From Candidatus Omnitrophota bacterium (GTDB taxonomy: Bacteria > Omnitrophota > Gorgyraeia > Gygaellales > Profunditerraquicolaceae): 9,103 bases of DNA. The notes under the pieces are model-generated. The model saw only the letters and a program-made list of their open reading frames with translations, ran no database searches and was not told the DNA's origin. The translations under genes were made by a program, and so were the position numbers. Location of the stretch: contig JAQTNM010000045.1 of NCBI GenBank assembly GCA_028713875.1, positions 1 to 9,103 on the forward strand, read 5' to 3'. Below, one piece after another: positions 1-5,412 of the stretch. Numbering within the stretch: the first letter of the stretch is position 1; each line of letters starts with the position of its first letter.

Positions 1-975
1 TATACCACTTACTTTTATATCTTTTTACTGCTCAGGCAGTGCCTCTACCTCGCATCGTTCAGGCGTCTGAAGCTTAATTTTAAAGAGATAACTGCTTTTT
101 TGATAATTTTAATCAGTTTTATTTTTTACCTGCCGAGGTTCCTAAGTAAATTTTATTATGTCAAAGGAGGTTTCTGGCTACCCGACCCTCAGGCGAGGTC
201 TTTGCTTGTGACGCTGGAGAATTTTACTTTGGGGTATAGCGGCATAGCCCCCTTTTATTTTATTGTCGATATCCTAATCGGCATACTGCTTGTTTCGTTT
301 TTCTGGAACATCCGCCGGGATGAAAACAGGCAGAATGCCGTATTCTGCCTGTTTTTCTTTTGCATGCCAGTAATATGCGCTTTTTTATTTTCTAAAATAT
401 TTTTCCCCGTATATATAGACCGCGGCCTTATTATCTCAAGCCCGTTCTTTTATCTCGTTCTATCCTCGGGGATGCTCTCTTTGCACAAGAAGATAAAAAA
501 AATAATCCTGCTGCCTTTTTTCGCGTCATTAATCCTGGCGGCCTGCTGCTACTTTGGAGATTGGTTCAGGCCTTCTGCCGGCGTGCTGCCCAAGAAGCCC
601 GTAAGGCCGGTCATAGAATTCCTGGCGCAAAGTATTAATCCGGATGATATAATCGCCTTTGCGAATTTATCCGCATTCCCCAGCTATTATTTTTATAGAG
701 GGGATAAGTCGCCATACCCTTATTTTTTCTTTGACCCGAGATTCCCCGATTCCAACTGGCATAGGCCGTTCAGCGAAGGAGGTTATTTTATTTCGGTTCA
801 TAAAGTAGGACAGCTCGCATTCCGCAGGCTCTGGCTCATTGTTTCTGATTGGAATAGAAGCGGTAAGCTGGATGAAAATTCTCAGTCGGTGAATGATGAG
901 CTGGGGCGCAGATTTAAATTGGAATCAGCGCATGAATTTGACGGCTTATGGATTTTTGAATATAGCAAAAAATAG
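1..975 (+). CDS. GT-C/GT39-like multi-pass membrane glycosyltransferase, C-terminal part (5' end outside window)
   Basis: The reading frame is open from base 1 with no stop, so this is the 3' part (about 324 codons) of a longer gene; the TTG at 100 is only an internal codon. The visible part has about six hydrophobic segments, including stretches ending in FIFYLPRFL, a segment around FYFIVDILIGILLVSFFW, and one around LIISSPFFYLVLSSGM. It ends in a roughly 130-residue, mostly soluble tail. The pattern 'YIDRGLIISSPFFYLVLSSG' resembles the RY-x-LxSLPFxxLLxAxGL region of PMT_2/GT39 proteins (ArnT-like, lipid-linked sugar donors, active site facing the periplasm). The catalytic N-terminal loops are not in the window, so substrate cannot be inferred. 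It converges on the response-regulator gene with only 24 bases between stops and no clear hairpin terminator there. It could also be an O-antigen ligase-like or other polytopic envelope protein. Confidence 0.6.
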   Translation, partial: YTTYFYIFLLLRQCLYLASFRRLKLNFKEITAFLIILISFIFYLPRFLSKFYYVKGGFWLPDPQARSLLVTLENFTLGYSGIAPFYFIVDILIGILLVSFFWNIRRDENRQNAVFCLFFFCMPVICAFLFSKIFFPVYIDRGLIISSPFFYLVLSSGMLSLHKKIKKIILLPFFASLILAACCYFGDWFRPSAGVLPKKPVRPVIEFLAQSINPDDIIAFANLSAFPSYYFYRGDKSPYPYFFFDPRFPDSNWHRPFSEGGYFISVHKVGQLAFRRLWLIVSDWNRSGKLDENSQSVNDELGRRFKLESAHEFDGLWIFEYSKK

Positions 976-999
976 AGAGCGTTTTAAAAAAGGAGGGCT

Positions 1000-1935
1000 T
1001 TATTCTGCTTTACGCTTGTCTTTTATATAGTTGCTTCTTTCCAGCTTTTTCGCATAAGATTTTAATTCCGCGCCTATCTCGCCTATCTGGGCTACGTGTT
1101 CTATCTTCCTGAATTCATTGGTAACGATACCGATGGATATGGACAAAAGCGGTATTCTCTGTTCCTGGCCCTTGCGGTCCTTGGCAACGATATATCCATT
1201 TTTCCTGTCCCTGTCGTTGTAGAACGACAGGGATGCCTTCTCGAAATAATCAATTATCTTTTGAGAGATCTTCTCTGAAGCCTCCAGGGAAGTGACTATC
1301 ACAAAATCATCCCCGCCTATATGCCCGATAAAATCATCGGGCCCGCCGCATTCCTTCACTGTGCGGATGAGGATTCTGGCGGTCTCGCGGATTACCTCAT
1401 CGCCGTGCTCAAAGCCGTAGGTGTCGTTATAAGCTTTAAATTTATCCAGGTCTATATAACAGACAGCAAACAGGTTTTTAGTCTCCAGCCGTTTGGAGAG
1501 TTCGTTTAAAATGGGTATATTGCCGGGCAGGCGCGTCAAGGGATTGGCCTCAAGGTCCCGCTGCGTGCGGCGTAAAATCATACGGATGCGCGCTGACAAT
1601 TCCTTGGGCTCAAAAGGTTTTACGATATAGTCGTCAGCCCCGGCATTAATGCCGCCGATTTTATCGTCCAGCTCGCCTTTGCCGGTGACCATGATTATAG
1701 GTAAATGCTGCAGGAGGAGGTCTTTTTTGATCTGGAGGCAGACTTCTCTGCCGTTCATCTTGGGCATGTTGTAATCAAGCAGGACCAGGTCAAGGGGCTT
1801 GGACTTGATGATCCGTATTGCTTCTTCTCCGTCCAGGGCTTTTAAGATCTCATAGTTTTCTTCGGAAAGGCTGATTTCCAGGACATCAAGTATGTCCGGG
1901 TCATCATCAACCAGCAGTATCCTGGGCTTCAACAT
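1000..1935 (-). CDS. Response regulator with receiver and GGDEF (GGDDF variant) domains
   Basis: A 311-residue, PleD-like output protein. The receiver domain (about 5-120) has the acidic pocket D10-D11-D12, phosphoacceptor D54 in LLDYNMP, T84 and K106 (VKPF). The GGDEF domain (about 130-300) has the metal-binding D162 in YIDLDKF, guanine-contact positions N170 and D179, and the signature GGDDF at 207-211. GGDEF domains make c-di-GMP from two GTP. Here the fourth signature residue is Asp rather than Glu, and the RxxD inhibitory I-site position reads GPDD (198-201), so the Arg is missing. The 'GFxxGDEVI', 'GHIGGDDF' and late 'SISIGIV' pattern is a coherent subfamily also seen in EAL-GGDEF proteins, so the variant is not random decay; activity is uncertain. 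The start at 1935 is supported by AAGGAG seven bases upstream. It is the last gene of the FIST-kinase-regulator operon and the presumed phosphate acceptor of the kinase. Confidence 0.93.
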   Translation of the reverse strand: MLKPRILLVDDDPDILDVLEISLSEENYEILKALDGEEAIRIIKSKPLDLVLLDYNMPKMNGREVCLQIKKDLLLQHLPIIMVTGKGELDDKIGGINAGADDYIVKPFEPKELSARIRMILRRTQRDLEANPLTRLPGNIPILNELSKRLETKNLFAVCYIDLDKFKAYNDTYGFEHGDEVIRETARILIRTVKECGGPDDFIGHIGGDDFVIVTSLEASEKISQKIIDYFEKASLSFYNDRDRKNGYIVAKDRKGQEQRIPLLSISIGIVTNEFRKIEHVAQIGEIGAELKSYAKKLERSNYIKDKRKAE

Positions 1936-1942
1936 TTAGATT

Positions 1943-1948
1943 CTCCTT
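1943..1948 (-). promoter_or_regulatory. Ribosome binding site of the GGDEF regulator, overlapping the kinase stop codon
   Basis: The minus strand reads AAGGAG seven bases before the regulator's ATG. It overlaps the TAA stop of the histidine kinase (1947-1949). Ribosomes ending on the kinase would cover this site, which suggests translational coupling of kinase and regulator. Confidence 0.75.
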
Positions 1949-3449
1949 AAGGTTTCTTTAAGGGAAGGGTGAAGCTGAAAGTACTCCCTTTGCCCGGGGT
2001 GCTCTCAACGGAAATATTTCCGCCGTGCGCCTCTATAATATGTTTTACCAAAGATAACCCCAGACCCGTGCCTTTTACCTGTTGGTTTATAGGGTTGTCT
2101 ACCCGGTAGAACTCCTGGAACAGCTGGTTCAAGGCATCCGGAGGTATCCCTATGCCCGTATCCGATACGTCTACTTGCAACTGGTTATCTTTGAGGCCCG
2201 CCCTGACAGTAATTTTACCTTTTTGCGGAGTGAACTTTACAGCATTGCCCAAAAGGTTAATGAATACGCGCTCAATCTGGCTGCGATCTAGAAGGAGGGC
2301 CGGGATATTGCCCTGGATATCGGTAATCAGTTCGATATTTTTATTTTTGCATTGTATGGAGATTATATCAGCGGCATGGTCGATTATGCTCTCAATCTTC
2401 TGTTCCTCGGTCTTCATGGCGGTTTTGCCCGCTTCAATGCGCGCTATATCCAGGAGGTCGTTGATCATATGCACAAGTTCGTCGCTGTGAGCATTAATCT
2501 TTTCCAGTCTCTCCTTGGCAGCGGCAGGCAGGGCGCCCAGCTTCTCCGCTGTTAATATAGAGGCATAACCTTTAATGGAAGTCAGGGGGGTCCTTAATTC
2601 ATGCGAGACAGACGAAATAAAATCGGTCTTACGTTTGCTTATCGCCTTGACTGTATCCAGAGCCAGGGTCAAGGCGCGGGTCCTTTCTTCCACCTTTCTC
2701 TCAAGCTCCTGTTGCGAAAGCCATATCTTTTCAAAGAGCCTGGCATTTTCCAGGGCTTGAGCCATCTGGTTAGCCAGAATAGTGATTAATTCCTGGTCGC
2801 CTTCGGTCAGGGATATATCGGTGCGCCGCGTCCCCACGAACAGGAAACCCTTGCTGCCGTCTTTGGGCAGGATAGGGCAGACCACGAAATAGGCTACGTC
2901 GAAAACATCGTCAGTCCTTTTTATCAACGCTTCGTTTTCGGGATGGGAAATCGGAGAGAAGGTCTTCCCGTTTTTAATCAGCTCTAAATAAAAATTCTTG
3001 TCTGCATCCACGGATGACCTGACGATTTTTATTTCATCTTCAGAATATCCGACATTCAGGTAAAGCGCGAATCTCCTTTCTTTATCGTTCCATAAGAACC
3101 CGCAGGCCAATTCAAATCCGAGGTCTTCAAGATTGGCGGGTTCTATCATTTTAAAGATCATGTTTTCCTGCAGGGTGGTGCTGATGGCGCGGGCCAGCCT
3201 CTGCAGGGCATAGAGCCCGGTTATCTTCTTAGCCAGCTCCTCCTGGGCTTTATTTAATTCCACATCCGTGCGCACGATAAGCTTGGCCTGTTCATCCATC
3301 TCATCCAGGGATTTTTCCAGATCATCTATTTTTTCATTCAGATTTTTGACTGTTTTTACTTTTGAAAAGAGGAGCACGGCCAGGGATGCTGTAACCGCAA
3401 AAGCGGCTATGGAGAAAAAGGTGCTTATTATAGAGGGAATGCCGGGCAT
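1947..3449 (-). CDS. Membrane-anchored sensor histidine kinase with GAF-like domain
   Basis: A 500-residue hybrid-type sensor without a receiver. One membrane helix lies at about 7-28 and a predicted coiled coil at about 33-75. A GAF-like sensory domain (about 78-237) contains the 'CPILPKDGSKGFLFVGTRR' core and ends 'ILANQMAQALENARLFEK', a classic GAF exit helix. A signalling helix (about 238-272) leads to HisKA with H283 in SVSHELRTPLTSIKGY. The HATPase domain has the N box (N398, N402 in INLLGNAVKFTP), G1 DTGIGI (430-435), F box (F444, F447) and G2 GTGLGL (460-465). All catalytic motifs look intact. No periplasmic domain is present: the single helix is at the N-terminus, so sensing should be cytoplasmic or through a partner. 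It lies seven bases after FIST and eleven before the GGDEF regulator, making that regulator its likely phosphotransfer target. The GAF ligand cannot be predicted. Confidence 0.95.
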   Translation of the reverse strand: MPGIPSIISTFFSIAAFAVTASLAVLLFSKVKTVKNLNEKIDDLEKSLDEMDEQAKLIVRTDVELNKAQEELAKKITGLYALQRLARAISTTLQENMIFKMIEPANLEDLGFELACGFLWNDKERRFALYLNVGYSEDEIKIVRSSVDADKNFYLELIKNGKTFSPISHPENEALIKRTDDVFDVAYFVVCPILPKDGSKGFLFVGTRRTDISLTEGDQELITILANQMAQALENARLFEKIWLSQQELERKVEERTRALTLALDTVKAISKRKTDFISSVSHELRTPLTSIKGYASILTAEKLGALPAAAKERLEKINAHSDELVHMINDLLDIARIEAGKTAMKTEEQKIESIIDHAADIISIQCKNKNIELITDIQGNIPALLLDRSQIERVFINLLGNAVKFTPQKGKITVRAGLKDNQLQVDVSDTGIGIPPDALNQLFQEFYRVDNPINQQVKGTGLGLSLVKHIIEAHGGNISVESTPGKGSTFSFTLPLKKP

Positions 3450-3456
3450 AATCAGC

Positions 3457-4641
3457 TTAACCTCCGATAGCTAAAAGAGTAATGGTCTGGTTATGGGAAT
3501 AAGCTTTACCTTGATAACTGACTGCGCTTAACGGTCCCTGCTCCCCGTATGTATAGAACCCCAGGACCGGCACGCCGCTACCGAATTCATTTTTAACGAT
3601 CTCAAGTTCTTTGACCGCATCTCTACCCAGTAACATATATCTCGATATAGAATCAAACATTAATACGAATTCGGCTTTGCCGGAGACTAAGGCCTTTTTG
3701 GCCTGTCCAGCTGCTTCCCTGGCGGCGGCCAGGCACGATTCTTTTGTCCCGATCATCAGCCTTATCTGGCTGTCAGAAGGGATGTTCCCCTGGCAGACGA
3801 GAGCGCCGTCATTACGTATTGCAAGGATATTCCTGACCAGATATTCTTCTTTATCCGCCAGATATACTCCGATGGGGTAAAATATAGAGACGATCTTCAG
3901 CTCTTTTTTTAGTTGCGCCACATCGCAGGCCAGGTACTCTTCGTAGAGCTTGGCGGCATAAGCCCCGTCAATTTCATAGACGATATTGCCTTCAGCTTTG
4001 GTGACATGCCGGGGCTTGCCCAGCGGCTTCCAGCCGTGTTTTATGCCTAAGCCGAAATTTAAGCTGCCTCCCCAGAGTATGCCGCAGGCAGCGTTGGTGA
4101 TCACTTCTTGATGGGAATAAATCATGGTCCTTAAGAAACGCAGGTTATCCGAAGCCGAGGCGCCCACTATAGGGAAATTCCCGCCCAGTTTTTCCTGTAT
4201 GCCGTAGATAAAGCCGCTGCCGTCTTCCATAAGCCCGTCGGATAAAATTATGGCCAGACGGCGCTGGATGTCTTTGAAGCCTAAATTCAGTTTTTCTCCC
4301 AATTCTTCGCCTGCCTCAAAGGCATTTTTCGAGTTTATTTCTGCCGCTGATGCGGTCTTGAAATAAACTCCTTGCGGGAAATTGAGCAGCATAATGGCTA
4401 TGCCGTGTTTGAAGATCCCCTCGTTACAAATGAGGGCGGCAGAAGTGCATCCGACCACGGGCACCGGTCCCAATAAACTGTTTATTGTTTTGACGGTCCT
4501 GGAATGGGCAAATTCTATGGAGCTGAAGATAATCGCAAGGTCTACCCTTTCCTGCCTTATATTTTTTATCGCCCGCTGTAAGGCGTCTTTGGTGGCAAGA
4601 AAAGAGTCCTTTTCCGTACTTAATCCTATGCCTATGCTCAT
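3457..4641 (-). CDS. FIST domain (FIST_N + FIST_C) sensory protein
   Basis: A 394-residue soluble protein with no signal peptide or membrane helix, made up entirely of FIST_N (about 30-223) and FIST_C (about 226-375). Supporting motifs are GCTSAA (64-69), GASASDN (160-166), GIKHGWKPLGKP (199-210), FDSISRYMLLG (329-339, family form FxCxxRxxLLG) and GFYTYGEQGP (361-370), followed by SHNQTITLLAIG. FIST proteins are proposed to be small-ligand sensors (amino acids have been suggested) and are often fused to or encoded beside kinases, GGDEF proteins or chemoreceptors. Here FIST is a separate protein and the first gene of the operon, directly upstream of the kinase. The start 'MSIGIGLSTEKDS' matches the usual FIST beginning, so the ATG at 4641 is probably right even though no Shine-Dalgarno precedes it; see the promoter entry at 4651-4679. 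The family assignment is firm; the ligand is unknown. Confidence 0.92.
   Translation of the reverse strand: MSIGIGLSTEKDSFLATKDALQRAIKNIRQERVDLAIIFSSIEFAHSRTVKTINSLLGPVPVVGCTSAALICNEGIFKHGIAIMLLNFPQGVYFKTASAAEINSKNAFEAGEELGEKLNLGFKDIQRRLAIILSDGLMEDGSGFIYGIQEKLGGNFPIVGASASDNLRFLRTMIYSHQEVITNAACGILWGGSLNFGLGIKHGWKPLGKPRHVTKAEGNIVYEIDGAYAAKLYEEYLACDVAQLKKELKIVSIFYPIGVYLADKEEYLVRNILAIRNDGALVCQGNIPSDSQIRLMIGTKESCLAAAREAAGQAKKALVSGKAEFVLMFDSISRYMLLGRDAVKELEIVKNEFGSGVPVLGFYTYGEQGPLSAVSYQGKAYSHNQTITLLAIGG
3461..3465 (-). promoter_or_regulatory. Ribosome binding site of the kinase inside the FIST 3' end
   Basis: The minus strand reads GGAGG eleven bases before the kinase ATG. The motif is made of the last two glycine codons of FIST (GGA GGT TAA). 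The site therefore lies within translated FIST sequence, so kinase translation is likely coupled to FIST translation and the two products made in linked amounts. Confidence 0.7.
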
Positions 4642-4650
4642 ATGCAGGTT

Positions 4651-4679
4651 ATTGTATCCTAAAAAATAAGTTAGTTCAA
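4651..4679 (-). promoter_or_regulatory. Sigma70-like promoter of the FIST-kinase-regulator operon (probably leaderless)
   Basis: On the minus strand TTGAAC (4674-4679) and TACAAT (4651-4656) are separated by 17 bases. Counting from the -10 box, transcription should begin about 4643-4644, only two or three bases before the FIST ATG (4641). There is no Shine-Dalgarno in between. The -10 matches five of six consensus bases and the -35 four of six. The prediction is from sequence alone. Confidence 0.6.
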
Positions 4680-4717
4680 TAGAATTAATTGAGGAAAAGG
4701 AGGAAGGAGAAACGATT

Positions 4718-4735
4718 ATGCAAAAACTAAATTAA
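4718..4735 (+). other. Five-codon mini-ORF behind a very strong Shine-Dalgarno
   Basis: AAGGAGG (4697-4703) and AAGGAG (4704-4709) lie 14 and 8 bases before an ATG whose frame reads MQKLN and then stops. The SD is stronger than those of most real genes in the window. No convincing promoter drives it: TAGAAT at 4680-4685 lacks a good -35. It may be a leader peptide, a decayed gene start, or chance purine richness. Confidence 0.25.
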
Positions 4736-4737
4736 AA

Positions 4738-4776
4738 ATGAACTATCAAGCCCTGGAAGCGGTAAAAACATTGTAA
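4738..4776 (+). other. Twelve-codon mini-ORF, possible gene remnant
   Basis: Two bases after the preceding mini-ORF's stop, an ATG opens a frame reading MNYQALEAVKTL. The composition looks protein-like, but it is far too short to assign. It has no SD of its own and would depend on reinitiation after the first mini-ORF. A degraded gene is as likely as a functional peptide. Confidence 0.15.
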
Positions 4777-4798
4777 GAAAACAGAGGGGATTAATTCA

Positions 4799-4844
4799 CA
4801 GACGACTTCGTCTGCAACTTACGTCGCCTTGCTGCGTAAGTTGC
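4799..4844. repeat. Double-hairpin palindromic element (REP/MITE-like candidate)
   Basis: Two adjacent perfect inverted repeats share one base. The first is CAGACG / CGTCTG (4799-4804 and 4809-4814) around a four-base loop. The second is GCAACTTACG / CGTAAGTTGC (4814-4823 and 4835-4844) around an eleven-base loop. Neither is followed by a T-run on either strand, so they do not look like intrinsic terminators. Adjacent hairpins in an intergenic gap are typical of REP-like dispersed elements, and AT-rich ATTAATT-type sequence flanks both sides. Only one copy is in the window, so repetitiveness is untested. Confidence 0.5.
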
Positions 4845-4861
4845 CTGCTCATTAAAATTAA

Positions 4862-4889
4862 TTGACTTAATAATCCGTTATAGTAAAAT
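4862..4889 (+). promoter_or_regulatory. Sigma70-like promoter of tRNA-Glu
   Basis: TTGACT (4862-4867) and TAAAAT (4884-4889) are separated by 16 bases, each matching five of six consensus bases. The expected start near 4896 lies about eleven bases before the tRNA, a typical distance for a tRNA leader. Confidence 0.65.
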
Positions 4890-4906
4890 ATTCCTAAATT
4901 TAATAC

Positions 4907-4981
4907 GGCCCCATCGTCTAGCCCGGTCCAGGACGAATGGTTCTCAGCCATTAAACACCGGTTCAAATCCGGTTGGGGCTA
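4907..4981 (+). tRNA. tRNA-Glu (anticodon CTC)
   Basis: A full 75-base cloverleaf can be folded by hand. The acceptor stem is GGCCCCA with TGGGGCT (first pair G-U) and discriminator A4981. The D arm is GTCT/GGAC around an eleven-base loop containing GG. The anticodon arm is AATGG/CCATT with loop TTCTCAG, giving anticodon CTC at 4943-4945 for the GAG codon. The T arm is ACCGG/CCGGT with loop TTCAAAT. The 'CATCGTCTAG...GGAC' start is typical of bacterial tRNA-Glu. CCA is not encoded and must be added. Many bacteria read both Glu codons with tRNA-Glu(TTC), so this is probably a supplementary isoacceptor. Confidence 0.93.
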
Positions 4982-5006
4982 TTCTGGCTATTTCAGCAGG
5001 TTGTAG

Positions 5007-5075
5007 AAATGCAGAGAGCCGGGCATAGACCGCAGCAGCCAAGATATGCGCTAGAACGATGCGGTTCTTGCATTT
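5007..5075 (+). ncRNA. Candidate structured RNA downstream of tRNA-Glu
   Basis: AAATGCA (5007-5013) plus AGAGCCG (5015-5021) pairs with CGGTTCT plus TGCATTT (5062-5075). This gives a 14-pair stem with a single bulged G5014 and one G-U pair. Inside, GCATA (5023-5027) pairs with TATGC (5045-5049). Segment GAAAT (5006-5010) could instead pair with ATTTC (4990-4994), giving a mutually exclusive fold. No known RNA family is recognised. It could be co-transcribed with the tRNA as a processing or termination structure, or be an independent small RNA; no separate promoter was found directly before it. Confidence 0.4.
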
Positions 5076-5097
5076 AAGAAGATTTGTCTTGCTTTTT
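5076..5097 (+). terminator. Weak terminator-like hairpin after the tRNA/structured RNA
   Basis: AAGAAGA, a TTTG loop and TCTT-g-CTT form about seven pairs with one bulged G, followed by a few more T residues. The stem is AU-rich and weak, so termination would be inefficient if it occurs. The same bases contain the -35 box of the next promoter. Confidence 0.3.
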
Positions 5098-5112
5098 GAG
5101 AGACTTTATGAT
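5084..5112 (+). promoter_or_regulatory. Sigma70-like promoter of the Tad-type operon
   Basis: TTGTCT (5084-5089) and TATGAT (5107-5112) are separated by 17 bases, with four and five of six consensus matches. The expected start near 5119 gives an AT-rich leader of about 29 bases containing AAGGAGG (5136-5142) before the ATG at 5148. No other promoter is obvious between the following genes. Confidence 0.5.
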
Positions 5113-5147
5113 AATAAATAAAGATAAATTAAATTAAGGAGGAGTGA

Positions 5148-5390
5148 ATGCGTGAACATTTAGTTTTTTTGGAGACATCCAGCGCAGCAGTGAAAATTGC
5201 GGCCTGGATTTTTCTATTTTTGGGCGTTGCCGGCGGCCTGCTTATCTTCGCAGGAAGACTGCCGGGCAAAAGCATACAGGACGCAGTGATCAATATCGCA
5301 GCAGGCGCTTTCTTTTTCTTTTTCCTGTATCTTATCGCAAAGATCGCCGACCTTTTAATTAAAATCATCAACGAGATTAAAAAGGAATAA
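5148..5390 (+). CDS. Small two-helix membrane protein of unknown function
   Basis: An 80-residue protein with AAGGAGG five bases before its ATG, the best ribosome binding site in the plus-strand operon. Two hydrophobic segments are visible: about 15-36 (AAWIFLFLGVAGGLLIFAG) and about 46-68, which includes a run of five phenylalanines. A short polar loop, GRLPGKSIQD, joins them, and the C-terminus is Lys/Glu-rich. With two helices both ends should face the same side; the lysines at the C-terminus favour the cytoplasm. No family is recognised. It sits 22 bases before the lipoprotein gene and heads the Tad-type operon, so it may be an accessory factor. An overlapping reverse-strand frame is rejected because it lacks a Shine-Dalgarno and has a composition unlike its neighbours. 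Confidence 0.75.
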   Translation: MREHLVFLETSSAAVKIAAWIFLFLGVAGGLLIFAGRLPGKSIQDAVINIAAGAFFFFFLYLIAKIADLLIKIINEIKKE

Positions 5391-5412
5391 TCCATAAGAG
5401 AGGAGAAAATAA

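Noticed and set aside
100..102. TTG as start of the first membrane protein
   Set aside because: The frame stays open to base 1 and the upstream codons encode another hydrophobic segment, so the gene begins outside the window.
976..999. Possible bidirectional terminator between the convergent genes
   Set aside because: Only a TTTTAAAA palindrome and A/G runs are present; no stem with a following T-run could be formed.
2082..2790. Several plus-strand open frames opposite the histidine kinase gene
   Set aside because: They lie antisense to strongly conserved kinase motifs and show no domain or start signal of their own.
4977..4992. Short direct repeat GGCTATT at and after the tRNA 3' end, as in an integration site
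   Set aside because: The copies are nine bases apart and only seven bases long, with no integrase gene in the window; too little to call an attachment site.
5028..5044. GCAGCCAAG inside the structured region resembles part of bacterial SRP RNA domain IV
   Set aside because: The GGAA tetraloop and the 5' CAGG partner strand of SRP RNA are absent, so the nine-base match is probably chance.
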